Assembly: GCF_004342115.1 (NCBI RefSeq)
Contig: NZ_SMAC01000005.1
Span: 1-64,000 of the forward strand
Direction of reading: 5' to 3'
DNA length: 64,000 nucleotides
Source of the DNA: Mannheimia haemolytica
GTDB lineage: Bacteria > Pseudomonadota > Gammaproteobacteria > Enterobacterales > Pasteurellaceae
In this document: positions 18,728 to 26,861 of the stretch, piece by piece
Position numbering within the stretch: position 1 is the first letter of the stretch
Layout of the letters: every line of letters begins with the position of its first letter
The notes under the pieces: model-generated
The model's database searches: none
The model's input: only the letters and a program-made list of their open reading frames with translations
What the model was told of the DNA's origin: nothing
Translations under genes and position numbers: made by a program

Positions 18728-20131
18728 TTAGAAGTTCGCATTGCGTGGAGCACGTGGGAATGGGATTACATCACGAATGTTTTGTAACCCGGTTACATAC
18801 ACGATTAAACGCTCGAAACCTAAACCGAAACCTGAGTGTGGCACTGTACCGTATTTACGCAAATCACGATACCACCAGTAATCTTCAGGGTTTAAGCCCA
18901 TTTCATTCATACGCTGATCTAACACTTCTAAACGTTCTTCACGTTGAGAACCACCGATAATTTCACCGATTCCCGGAGCTAAAACGTCCATTGCGGCAAC
19001 CGTTTTGCCGTCATCATTTAAACGCATATAGAAGGCTTTAATGTCTTTTGGATAGCTTTTCACGACCACCGGCGATTTAAAGTGTTCTTCGGCTAAGAAA
19101 CGCTCGTGTTCAGAGGAAAGATCGATTCCCCAAGACACCGGGAATTCAAATTCTTTGCCGGATTTCAATAAGATCTCAATCGCATCGGTGTAATCTACTT
19201 GAGCAAATGGCGAATTGATAAAGTTTTCTAAACGACTAATCGCTTCTTTATCAACGTGTTTAACGAAAAATTCCATATCATCTTTACGTTCTGCAAGCAC
19301 CGCTTTAAACACATATTTCAGCATATCTTCGGCTAATTTTGCATTGTCGTTTAAGTCGGCAAAGGCAACTTCCGGCTCCATCATCCAGAATTCTGCAAGA
19401 TGGCGAGTTGTGTTTGAGTTTTCTGCACGGAATGTCGGACCGAAAGTATAAACTTTACTTAAGGCACACGCATAGGTTTCCGCATTTAACTGGCCGGATA
19501 CGGTTAAGAACGATTCTTTACCGAAGAAATCTTGGTTAAAATCCACTTTGCCGTTTTCGCCACGAGGTAGATTTTCTAAATCCAGCGTAGAAACACGGAA
19601 CATTTCACCTGCACCTTCAGTATCTGAGGCGGTAATTACAGGTGTTGCTACCCAATAGAAACCTTGCTCGTGGAAGAAACGGTGGATAGCTTGAGCTAAA
19701 CAGTGACGAACACGAGCAACTGCACCGATTAAGTTCGTACGAGGGCGTAAGTGAGCGACTTCACGCAGATATTCGATAGAGTGGCGTTTCGCTGCCATTG
19801 GGTAGGTATCAGGATCTTCCACCCAACCAAGCACTTCCACTTTACTTGCTTGTAATTCAACGGCTTGACCTTCAGCAGGGGATTCCACAACTTTACCGGT
19901 CACCACCACAGAGCAACCTGCGGTTAAACGTAATACTTCGGCATTATAATTTGGTAGATCGTTATTAATAATCGCTTGAATTGGGTCAAAGCAAGAACCA
20001 TCGTAAACGCTCAAGAAAGATAAACCGGCTTTTGAATCACGGCGGGTACGCACCCAACCACGCACTGTCGCTTCTTCACCTACCGCTATCTTGCCGGATA
20101 GGATTTCCGAAACTGTTGGAAATTTAGACAT
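18728..20131 (-). CDS. asnS: Asparaginyl-tRNA synthetase
   Basis: AsnS is the class II synthetase for tRNA-Asn. The 467-residue protein has the OB-fold anticodon domain at the N-terminus ([20 protein letters not shown]), then the class II core with [21 protein letters not shown] (motif 2) and the C-terminal [15 protein letters not shown] (motif 3). The ATG at 20129-20131 is preferred because GAGG lies 6 nt upstream; the open frame starts four codons earlier. The 390-bp gap beyond it is described separately. Confidence 0.97.
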   Translation of the reverse strand: MSKFPTVSEILSGKIAVGEEATVRGWVRTRRDSKAGLSFLSVYDGSCFDPIQAIINNDLPNYNAEVLRLTAGCSVVVTGKVVESPAEGQAVELQASKVEVLGWVEDPDTYPMAAKRHSIEYLREVAHLRPRTNLIGAVARVRHCLAQAIHRFFHEQGFYWVATPVITASDTEGAGEMFRVSTLDLENLPRGENGKVDFNQDFFGKESFLTVSGQLNAETYACALSKVYTFGPTFRAENSNTTRHLAEFWMMEPEVAFADLNDNAKLAEDMLKYVFKAVLAERKDDMEFFVKHVDKEAISRLENFINSPFAQVDYTDAIEILLKSGKEFEFPVSWGIDLSSEHERFLAEEHFKSPVVVKSYPKDIKAFYMRLNDDGKTVAAMDVLAPGIGEIIGGSQREERLEVLDQRMNEMGLNPEDYWWYRDLRKYGTVPHSGFGLGFERLIVYVTGLQNIRDVIPFPRAPRNANF

Positions 20132-20309
20132 TGAATACCTCAAATTCTTTATTGTGAGTTTTAATATAAGAAACGTTCCGTATTCTACAAGAAAATAGGG
20201 GGAAATATAATAATTTTACGGAATTATTTGCAAATTTGTGAGTCTATATAAGCATTGCAAGTAGTTAAATCTGATTTTGCTTGGTGTTAAAAAATTTTTT
20301 ATTTTTTAA

Positions 20310-20323
20310 TGAACTTTCGTTCA
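20310..20323. promoter_or_regulatory. TGAAC-TTTC-GTTCA inverted repeat in a gene-free stretch
   Basis: A perfect 5-bp inverted repeat with a 4-bp centre, reminiscent of TetR-family operators, sits in the 402-bp gap between the asnS start (20131) and sbcB (20534). No regulator gene is adjacent, so the function is open. Confidence 0.4.
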
Positions 20324-20392
20324 GTTAGGCAGTCTGAGTATATGTAACAGATTTATGCAAGTTTTTTTCATATTTCCTTAGGTAAGACCTCC

Positions 20393-20429
20393 GCCCCTTT
20401 TCGCTTTTTTTGATTAGGGGCTTTTTTTT
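20393..20429 (+). terminator. Intrinsic terminator without an assigned upstream gene
   Basis: GCCCCT (20393-20398) pairs with AGGGGC (20416-20421) around a 17-nt loop, followed by eight T. No plus-strand ORF lies between asnS and here, so it may end a small RNA transcribed from about 20300. The rest of 20132-20533 shows only AT-rich sequence and one uptake sequence near 20461. Confidence 0.65.
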
Positions 20430-20533
20430 ATTTTAGCATTTGCAAATTTCTAACGGAAATTGACCGCTTGTATTCCCTCCTTTCTGCCTTACTGTGCTAC
20501 AATCAGCCCAATTTTTTCTAACAAATTGAACGA

Positions 20534-22081
20534 ATGAGCGATAAATTCTCTTTTTTCTTTTACGATTATGAAAGTTTCGGCGTGAGTCCGGCGTTAGATC
20601 GTCCGGCACAATTTGCCGGTATTCGAACCGATGCGGATTTTAATATTATCGGTGAACCGGTAATGTTTTTTTGTAAGCAAACGCCGGATTATTTACCCAG
20701 CCCCGAAGCGGTGATGGTTACCGGGATTACACCGCAACAATGTAACGCTGAAGGTGTATCTGAGCCGGAATTTGCAGCCCGAATTCACGCTGAATTTAGC
20801 CGAGCGAATACTTGTACTATCGGTTATAACAATATTCGTTATGATGATGAGATGACCCGTTATACCTTCTTCCGCAATTTTTACGATCCTTACGAATATA
20901 GCTGGAAAAACGGAAATTCTCGTTGGGACTTGTTAGATTTAGTCCGTGCCTGTTATGCGTTAAGACCTGATGGTATTGAATGGCCAACAGATGAAACCGG
21001 TATGCCAAGTTTTAAATTGGAAAACCTCACCAAAGCCAATGGCATTGCCCATGAAAATGCACACGATGCGATGTCTGATGTGTATGCCACCATCGCAATG
21101 GCAAAATTAATTAAGCAAAAACAGCCAAAGTTGTTCGATTTTTTCTTTAATTTACGCAGTAAAAAAGAAGTAGAGAAGTTAATTGACACTGGTGAAATGA
21201 CACCGCTTGTGCACGTTTCCGGTATGCTGGGCAACTATCGAGGAAATACCGCTTGGGTTGTGCCACTGGCTTGGCACTCAACTAATCAAAATGCCGTAAT
21301 TGTGTGTGATTTATCGGGCGATATGAATGGCTTATTGACTGAAAATGCAGAGGTTTTACGTCAGCGTTTATACACCAAACGAGATGAATTAGCCGAAAAT
21401 GAGTTATCTGTGCCGTTAAAATTAGTGCATATTAATAAATGCCCGATTTTAGCACCGGCAAAAACCTTACTGCCTGAAAATGCAGAACGTTTAGGCATAG
21501 ACAGAGCTTTATGTTTGGAAAATTTGAAAACTTTAAAAGCACAGAAATCGCTGATTCGGGAAAAAGTGATTGAAATTTTTAATGAAGAACGCACGTTTGA
21601 GCCTTCGACCAATGTAGAAACCACTTTGTATGACGGCTTTTTCTCGCCTGCGGATAAAAATAATATGGCGATTTTACGCACGCTACCGCCTGAAGATTTA
21701 GCCAACCACGGCTTGAAATTTGAAGACCCTCGAGTAGAGGCGTTACTATTCCATTACCGAGCAAGGCACTATCCACAAACACTCAGTCGAGCCGAGCAGA
21801 TCAAATGGCAGAAACATTGCAACCAGCAAATTGAGGCAAAAGCAGAGCAGTTCGCCCAATCGATTGACGACTTGTTCCAACAACATCACGACAACCCGGA
21901 AAAGGTAAAATTATTAGAAAATTTGACCGCTTACGCCGAGCAGATTTCGCAACAACAAGCGGTCATTTATCGTCAAAATGTTGCAAAAGATGAAAAATTG
22001 CTGAGCGAGCTTAACAGAGTAGCGGAACAGCCCCTAGATAAAACCGAAAAGCTCAAGATGTTAAAAGAGTTGATTAAATGA
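20534..22081 (+). CDS. sbcB: Exodeoxyribonuclease I
   Basis: ExoI is a processive 3'-5' single-strand DNA exonuclease of the DEDD superfamily, used in recombination and mismatch repair. The 515-residue protein has the ExoI motif FFFYDYESFGVSPALDRP with the catalytic Asp and Glu, GYNNIRYDDEMTR, the Exo III region HDAMSDVYATIAMAK, and the SH3-like region PLVHVSGMLGNYRGNT. It is about 40 residues longer than E. coli ExoI, mostly at a charged, Gln-rich C-terminus. The stop overlaps the next gene's start (ATGA), suggesting translational coupling. Confidence 0.95.
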   Translation: MSDKFSFFFYDYESFGVSPALDRPAQFAGIRTDADFNIIGEPVMFFCKQTPDYLPSPEAVMVTGITPQQCNAEGVSEPEFAARIHAEFSRANTCTIGYNNIRYDDEMTRYTFFRNFYDPYEYSWKNGNSRWDLLDLVRACYALRPDGIEWPTDETGMPSFKLENLTKANGIAHENAHDAMSDVYATIAMAKLIKQKQPKLFDFFFNLRSKKEVEKLIDTGEMTPLVHVSGMLGNYRGNTAWVVPLAWHSTNQNAVIVCDLSGDMNGLLTENAEVLRQRLYTKRDELAENELSVPLKLVHINKCPILAPAKTLLPENAERLGIDRALCLENLKTLKAQKSLIREKVIEIFNEERTFEPSTNVETTLYDGFFSPADKNNMAILRTLPPEDLANHGLKFEDPRVEALLFHYRARHYPQTLSRAEQIKWQKHCNQQIEAKAEQFAQSIDDLFQQHHDNPEKVKLLENLTAYAEQISQQQAVIYRQNVAKDEKLLSELNRVAEQPLDKTEKLKMLKELIK

Positions 22082-22677
22082 CAATGGATAATTTACCGCT
22101 AGAACAGCACCCGTTTGACCCTATTTTACCTGAACAAGCAACGGTGGTAATGGTCGGCACTTTTCCACCTACATCGGAAAAGCGTTGTATGGAATTTCAT
22201 TACCCGAATTTTCAAAATGATATGTGGCGAATTATGGGCAATATTTTTTATGCTGACCCTAACTATTTTCGAGTCGGTGAAGAAAAACGCTTTGATCCGA
22301 TTCGGATTGAGGAGTTTTTGCGAGAAAAGGGCATTGCGCTCTGTTCTTCGGCAAAAACAGCGATTCGTTTAAAAGGAAACGCTTCAGATAAAGATTTAAA
22401 AATTGTTGATCCTATCGATATGGACGAACTGTTGCTCAAATTACCCAAACTGAAATGGCTATTTACCACAGGTGGTTTGGCAACCGATACGTTGCTCGGT
22501 TTATTGCCGGAAAAACACAAAGCTCCGAAAACCAACGAATGGGTGGTCTATCCTTATTCCGCCACAAGAGAACTTTATTTATATCGCCTGCCTTCGACGT
22601 CGAGGGCTTATCCACTCAGCTTAGCCAACAAAACCGAAGCCTATCGCCAATTTTTCAGGACTGCCGGCTTAATTTAA
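22078..22677 (+). CDS. Uracil-DNA glycosylase superfamily protein
   Basis: The 199-residue protein has features of the UDG fold: an N-terminal strand-loop VVMVGTFPPTSEKR, followed by FHYPNFQNDMWRIMG, then KWLFTTGGLATDTLLG and a C-terminal LPSTSRAYP corresponding to the family's motif-2 loop. Members excise uracil or related lesions, but the exact substrate of this subgroup is not established to my knowledge. It overlaps the sbcB stop by four bases and is followed by rnm after 11 bp, so the three nucleic-acid enzymes look like one operon. Confidence 0.78.
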   Translation: MTMDNLPLEQHPFDPILPEQATVVMVGTFPPTSEKRCMEFHYPNFQNDMWRIMGNIFYADPNYFRVGEEKRFDPIRIEEFLREKGIALCSSAKTAIRLKGNASDKDLKIVDPIDMDELLLKLPKLKWLFTTGGLATDTLLGLLPEKHKAPKTNEWVVYPYSATRELYLYRLPSTSRAYPLSLANKTEAYRQFFRTAGLI

Positions 22678-22688
22678 GGATAAATAAC

Positions 22689-23507
22689 ATGAAATATGAT
22701 TTACACGCCCACAGTACCGCCTCTGATGGCGTGCTTTCTCCCACTGAATTGGTACAACGTGCGGTAGAGCAAGGGGTAACAATGCTAGCTTTAACTGATC
22801 ACGATACGATTTCGGGCATTCAAGAAGCGAAAAATTTTGCCCAAAATCAACCGCTTGAGCTTATCTCTGGGGTGGAAATTTCGATTTTATGGCAAGAAAA
22901 AAGTATTCATCTTGCGGCGTTGAATATTGATGAAAACAACGAGGAGCTGGTGAAGTTTTTGGATAACCAAGCCCAATTAAGGGAAGAGAGAGCGGTCGAA
23001 ATTGGTGAAAAATTAGCAAAAGTCGGGATTGCAAATGCCTATGAGGGGGCAAAAGCGTTGGCAACAGGGGAAGTAACTCGGGCACATTATGGGCGTTTTT
23101 TGTATGAACAAGGCTATGTCCGCAATATTGAACACGCCTTTAAGCGTTATCTGGGAATGGGGAAACCTGCCTATGTGAAACCGAGATGGAGTAGTTTAGA
23201 AGACGCGGTGAATGTTACCCACACCTCAGGCGGTGTGATTTCGATTGCTCACCCGCTACGCTATAAAATGACTGCTCGTTGGATTCGCCGTTTAATCGCA
23301 GATTTCAAACAAGCCGGAGGCGATGGCATTGAAGTATCAGGCTGCGGACAAACACCTGATCAACGGCAATTACTTGCCCGTTGGGCAAAAGAGTTTGATT
23401 TATATGGCTCGGTCGGTTCTGATTTCCACTACCCAACTGGCTGGATTGAGCTCGGTAAAAGTTTGGAATTACCCCAAGAATGTAAACCGATTTGGACGTT
23501 ATTTTAG
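22689..23507 (+). CDS. rnm: PHP-domain nuclease RNase AM (YciV/TrpH)
   Basis: The 272-residue PHP-domain protein starts YDLHAHSTASDGVLSP and has ALTDHDTISGI, VISIAHPLRY and GSDFHYP, which supply the His/Asp metal ligands of the three-metal site. The E. coli ortholog removes nucleotides 5' to 3' from short RNAs and trims the 5' ends of rRNAs; older records call it TrpH or a 3',5'-nucleoside bisphosphate phosphatase. I start at the ATG at 22689; the same frame is open back to 22455 but that part overlaps the glycosylase gene. Confidence 0.9.
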   Translation: MKYDLHAHSTASDGVLSPTELVQRAVEQGVTMLALTDHDTISGIQEAKNFAQNQPLELISGVEISILWQEKSIHLAALNIDENNEELVKFLDNQAQLREERAVEIGEKLAKVGIANAYEGAKALATGEVTRAHYGRFLYEQGYVRNIEHAFKRYLGMGKPAYVKPRWSSLEDAVNVTHTSGGVISIAHPLRYKMTARWIRRLIADFKQAGGDGIEVSGCGQTPDQRQLLARWAKEFDLYGSVGSDFHYPTGWIELGKSLELPQECKPIWTLF

Positions 23508-23512
23508 TGTTA

Positions 23513-23541
23513 TCGAGGCAAATAATTTGCCCCGATTTTTT
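23513..23541. terminator. Terminator between rnm and the convergent iron locus
   Basis: TCGAGGCAAA and TTTGCCCCGA pair with one mismatch around TAA and run into T6. It lies between converging genes. Confidence 0.8.
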
Positions 23542-23542
23542 A

Positions 23543-24163
23543 CTATTTCACTTTAACTTGCTTAAAGTCTGCCATTACCGCACCTAGTTCGGAAACCAGT
23601 TCACTGATTTTTGCCATATCCGGCTTTTCAGCGTTCAGATTAATTCGCATTAAACCAAGAATACGCTCAAATTTGCCATAATGGGGAAGACTGATTTCCC
23701 GTACTGCTTTTTCCTGTTTTACCCAATTCTTACCAAACTGATAAGCCGCCCATTTGATTTTGGCGATTTCTTGAGTTGGCACGGTTTGAGCAAGTTCTGC
23801 ATAAAGCGGCGTCATTTTTGCCACAAAATCCTGATGTTTTTCAGCATAACCGCTAGGGTTTTGTTCTTTTTCAAACGCATAGAGTTTTTTAGAAAGGCTC
23901 TCTAAGTTTTCAGCATTGGGTGTTTCAATCGCTTTTTTCAGAGCGGTCTGTACTTCAACTCCGGCGAGGGAATCGTGCTGGCTAATCTGCTCAAAATCGT
24001 GCTGTAAAGCGGTCAAATTTTAGCTGGATTTTGCAAATTCCCCTTTTTTACTCTCTGCCATTGCATCGGAAAGCTGAACAAATAAGGGGCTGACATTCAC
24101 TTTGGCAAGCAATCCTGTACTCGAAAAGAGTAACGGAATTAGCACTAATGCTTTTAATTTCAT
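23543..24163 (-). pseudogene. Periplasmic protein of an Efe/FTR1-type iron locus, interrupted by an in-frame stop inside an uptake sequence
   Basis: An ATG at 24161-24163 (GGAA about 6 nt upstream, 10 bp after efeB) begins a signal peptide, MKLKALVLIPLLFSSTGLLA, followed by KVNVSPLFVQLSDAM. After 47 residues the frame meets TAA at 24020-24022. The same frame then continues for about 157 residues of helical, charged sequence (from NLTALQHDFEQ to FKQVKVK). The stop lies in a degenerate uptake sequence (24006-24038). The combined ~206-residue product resembles the periplasmic N-terminal region found on extended FTR1 iron permeases, but no permease domain follows. Either it is a nonsense-mutated gene or two separate ORFs; I favour the former. 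The assignment to FTR1 is tentative. Confidence 0.6.
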
Positions 24164-24173
24164 TTCCTTTTCC

Positions 24174-25370
24174 CTAAATTAAATCAAACAACGCTTTGCC
24201 AAGGTAGTCATTTTCATCTTTCACACCGGCAAAACAGGCAAATAAACCACTGCCGATATGAGTGATGTATTCATTCATTTTATCCACATTGCCGAGAGCG
24301 TTCTGGATTTTGATAAATTGCTCCGGACTTTGTTGGAAAGAGACAAACAACAACCCTGAATCAAATTGCCCTTTATCATCAATACCGCTTGAATAGGAGA
24401 ATGAACGGCGTAGGATTTTCAGCCCCGTTTTATTGGCAAGATGAGCGTGTGAAACTTCCGGAATTACTGCATTGCCTTTTTCGTCTTTTTGGGCTAAATC
24501 TAATTTATCAAATTCGTGCTGATGCCCGATTCCGGCTCCGGAATCACGGTGACGACCGAAGGTTTCTTCTTGGGATTGGAGATGGGTGCGATCCCAAGTT
24601 TCCAAGAACATTTTAACACGGCGAACGGCTAAATAAGAACCGCCTTTGAGCCAGCCCTCTTGTTGCACCCATACCGTATTTTCCTGATCTTTTAAACTTT
24701 CTGCGTTGGCAGTGCCGTCTTTAAAACCGAATAAGTTACGAGGTGTGTCTTGATTGGCAAAGGAGTTAAACCCCATTTGCGACCATTTCATTTTGATTTC
24801 ACCACGGGCAACACGCACCAAATTACGCACAGCGTGGAAAGCCACTTGCGGATCGTCTGCACAGGCTTGAATGCAAATATCGCCACCGGTGTATTCTGCT
24901 TGTAGTTGATCACGAGGGAAATGCGGTAAATCATTCAGTTCTTTCGGCTTATGTTTTTCAATGCCGAGCTTTGTAAAGAAATTGGCACTGACGCCAAAAG
25001 TAAGAGTGAGATTCTGTGCCGAAAGGCTATCTGCCTCACCGGTATCCGCCGGTGGAACATAAGCATTAGCACTATAAGGTTTCACATTTTTGCCAAGCGT
25101 GAGGTTACGGCTATATTCCGTCCAGTTTTGAAACAATGTTTTTACTTTGGCAATGTCAGTGGTGTCTAAATCCAGCACTAAAAAGTAGATATGTTTTTGT
25201 GCAGGGCTAACAATACCAGCTTGATGTTTGCCGTAAAAGTCGTATTGATTTTGAGATTTTTCAGATATTTGTCGTGATTCCAAAGCGAAAGCAGGAGCAG
25301 ACAATAAGCCTGCTCCTACTAATGCGGTATGTTTTAAAAAATCACGGCGAGAAGTGGTTTCTGCCATCAT
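24174..25370 (-). CDS. efeB: EfeB, Tat-exported DyP-type haem peroxidase/deferrochelatase
   Basis: The 398-residue precursor begins with a twin-arginine signal containing SRRDFLK and a hydrophobic stretch ending APAFA. The DyP-type peroxidase motif GFKDGTAN (GxxDG) is present near residue 215, with C-terminal conserved segments such as LKILRRSFSYSSG and GLLFVSFQQ. EfeB works in the periplasm with EfeO/EfeM and the EfeU permease in ferrous iron uptake and has been reported to extract iron from haem. It follows efeM by 10 bp. Two tandem ATGs are possible starts; GGAG upstream suits either. Confidence 0.93.
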   Translation of the reverse strand: MMAETTSRRDFLKHTALVGAGLLSAPAFALESRQISEKSQNQYDFYGKHQAGIVSPAQKHIYFLVLDLDTTDIAKVKTLFQNWTEYSRNLTLGKNVKPYSANAYVPPADTGEADSLSAQNLTLTFGVSANFFTKLGIEKHKPKELNDLPHFPRDQLQAEYTGGDICIQACADDPQVAFHAVRNLVRVARGEIKMKWSQMGFNSFANQDTPRNLFGFKDGTANAESLKDQENTVWVQQEGWLKGGSYLAVRRVKMFLETWDRTHLQSQEETFGRHRDSGAGIGHQHEFDKLDLAQKDEKGNAVIPEVSHAHLANKTGLKILRRSFSYSSGIDDKGQFDSGLLFVSFQQSPEQFIKIQNALGNVDKMNEYITHIGSGLFACFAGVKDENDYLGKALFDLI

Positions 25371-25380
25371 TTTTGCTCCA

Positions 25381-26193
25381 CTATTTATTTAAAAGTACGC
25401 CAAGTTGAGCTAACGGCTCGCCTAATTGGTTTACAGCCTCTGCTAACGCTTTAATATCCGCTTTTGACAGTTTGTTATAAGGCACATAATCATAACCGGT
25501 TTTAGATTTATTGTGTTTTGCTAACAGCGCATTGACAGCCGCAAAACGAGAGCCGATTTCTGTTGAGAGTTTGGCATCAATTTGCTCTAATTGCGTTTTA
25601 AAAATCTCATAGATTTTTTCTGCACCTTCAATATTGGCTTTAAAATCGTAAAGGTCGGTTTTAGAGAAAATTTCTTCTTCACCGGTTACTTTAGTAGTAG
25701 AAACTTCGTTTAATAAATCTACCGCACCGGTAATCATCAGCTCAGGGGTAACTTCTGCAGTGGGAATTTTCGCACGCAGCTCTTTTACATCTTTTAATAA
25801 TTGTTCTGCCGTTGCTTTTGTGCCTTTAGTGGTGTTTTTCTGCCACAATACTTTCTCGATTTTATGGAAACCTGACCAATCTTTCTCGGTTTTACCTTCT
25901 TCGGCTAAATCTGCCAGACGGGCATCAATACGAGGGTCTAAATCGCCAAAACTTTCTGCAATCGGTTCAGAACGTTCAAAATACATTCTTGCAAGCGGGT
26001 AAATTTTCTTCGCTTTTTGCACATCGCCTTTGTTTAAGTAGCCGACAAATTTTTCCGTATCGGTAACCAGTTGGTCAATCTGTTCTACCACAAATTGTTT
26101 ATAAGCCTCGGTTTCCTTAGTTAAGTCTAAAGCTGCCGCTTGAGTAGCCACAAAAAAGCCAGAAAGTGCAAAAGCAAGTTTGGTTAAACGCAT
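25381..26193 (-). CDS. efeM: EfeM/EfeO-type imelysin-family iron-binding periplasmic protein
   Basis: The 270-residue precursor has a Sec signal peptide ending near TQAAA, then an all-helical imelysin/peptidase-M75 domain. The HxxE metal motif is seen in GFHKIEKVLW. There is no N-terminal cupredoxin domain, so it is the short EfeM form rather than the full EfeO. It heads the minus-strand operon with efeB. Upstream is a 17-bp palindrome and a CRP-type site, possible regulatory elements; I see no clear Fur box. Confidence 0.9.
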   Translation of the reverse strand: MRLTKLAFALSGFFVATQAAALDLTKETEAYKQFVVEQIDQLVTDTEKFVGYLNKGDVQKAKKIYPLARMYFERSEPIAESFGDLDPRIDARLADLAEEGKTEKDWSGFHKIEKVLWQKNTTKGTKATAEQLLKDVKELRAKIPTAEVTPELMITGAVDLLNEVSTTKVTGEEEIFSKTDLYDFKANIEGAEKIYEIFKTQLEQIDAKLSTEIGSRFAAVNALLAKHNKSKTGYDYVPYNKLSKADIKALAEAVNQLGEPLAQLGVLLNK

Positions 26194-26236
26194 AGAAATT
26201 TCCTTTTAATAAAAATATTGCGACATAATATCCTTA

Positions 26237-26253
26237 TTGCGAATTATTCGCAA
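26237..26253. promoter_or_regulatory. 17-bp palindrome TTGCGAAT-T-ATTCGCAA upstream of efeM
   Basis: Perfect 8-bp arms around one base, about 45 bp upstream of the efeM start. It does not match the Fur consensus well. The regulator is unknown. Confidence 0.55.
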
Positions 26254-26269
26254 AAAATAATGCTGATTT

Positions 26270-26285
26270 TGTGATGTAAATCACA
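26270..26285. promoter_or_regulatory. CRP-type site TGTGA-TGTAAA-TCACA
   Basis: A perfect CRP core lies between the divergent efeM and parD genes, about 77 bp upstream of efeM and 95 bp upstream of parD. It may serve either. Confidence 0.7.
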
Positions 26286-26380
26286 TTTTGTTTTGCAAAT
26301 TATTGCTAAAAATAGACCGCTTGCTTATCTAAATTAGAGCCATTACAATCTGCTCAATAATCAATAAGATAGGAATAGTA

Positions 26381-26623
26381 ATGAGTAGAACAACCAGCGT
26401 AACTTTAGCTGAGCCATTAAGCCAATTTGTGAACCAAATGGTTGAAAGTGGGCGTTATGGTTCGACCAACGAGGTCATCAGTGCCGCATTAAAAATATTG
26501 GAAGCACAAGAACAGCAACTAATTCAGCTAAGAGCCTTAATTGATGAAGGCTTAGAAAGCGGTGTTTCTGAGGAAACCGTTCAATCTATTATCAGCAAGG
26601 CAAAGGCAAAACGTAATGTATAA
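26381..26623 (+). CDS. parD: ParD-family antitoxin (ribbon-helix-helix)
   Basis: The 80-residue protein shows the ParD/CC2985 pattern: SVTLAEPLSQFVNQMVESGRY, then YGSTNEVISAALKILE and a C-terminal charged tail that normally wraps the toxin. These antitoxins dimerise through a ribbon-helix-helix, repress their own promoter and neutralise ParE, which targets DNA gyrase. The stop overlaps the ATG of a parE remnant that is internally deleted, so this antitoxin is an orphan unless a partner exists elsewhere. Confidence 0.88.
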   Translation: MSRTTSVTLAEPLSQFVNQMVESGRYGSTNEVISAALKILEAQEQQLIQLRALIDEGLESGVSEETVQSIISKAKAKRNV

Positions 26624-26787
26624 ACTTTCTGTTAGGGCAGAGCGAGATTTAGCGTTACTTTATTCGCCCTTTGTTACGCTGTCATTACCACCGCTCACAT
26701 TCTATTTATTATAAACCAATCCCAAAAGGTATCTTTATTGTTAGGGTGTTAGATCAAAGAATGGATCAATATAAGCAGTTACAATAA
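26616..26787 (+). pseudogene. parE: parE toxin remnant with internal deletion and frameshift
   Basis: The ATG at 26616 overlaps the parD stop and encodes MYKLSVRAERDLALL, a typical ParE start. Soon after, the frame changes, and the typical ParE C-terminus is found in another frame (HYHRSHSIYYKPIPKGIFIV, then RVLDQRMDQ), ending in TAA at 26785-26787. About 40-50 central residues of the usual ~95 are missing. The product cannot be a working toxin. Confidence 0.85.
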
Positions 26788-26861
26788 ATTTGCAAAAATC
26801 CCGATAAAAACGACCGCTTGCTTGTGCTAAAATAAACCGATTTTTTAAGACAGGATTTTCT

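Noticed and set aside
22455-22688. N-terminal extension of rnm by 78 codons
   Set aside because: It overlaps the UDG-family gene; the real PHP domain starts at 22689, matching homologs.
26237-26253. Fur box for the efe operon
   Set aside because: The palindrome TTGCGAATTATTCGCAA matches the Fur consensus poorly, so it is listed only as an unassigned palindrome.
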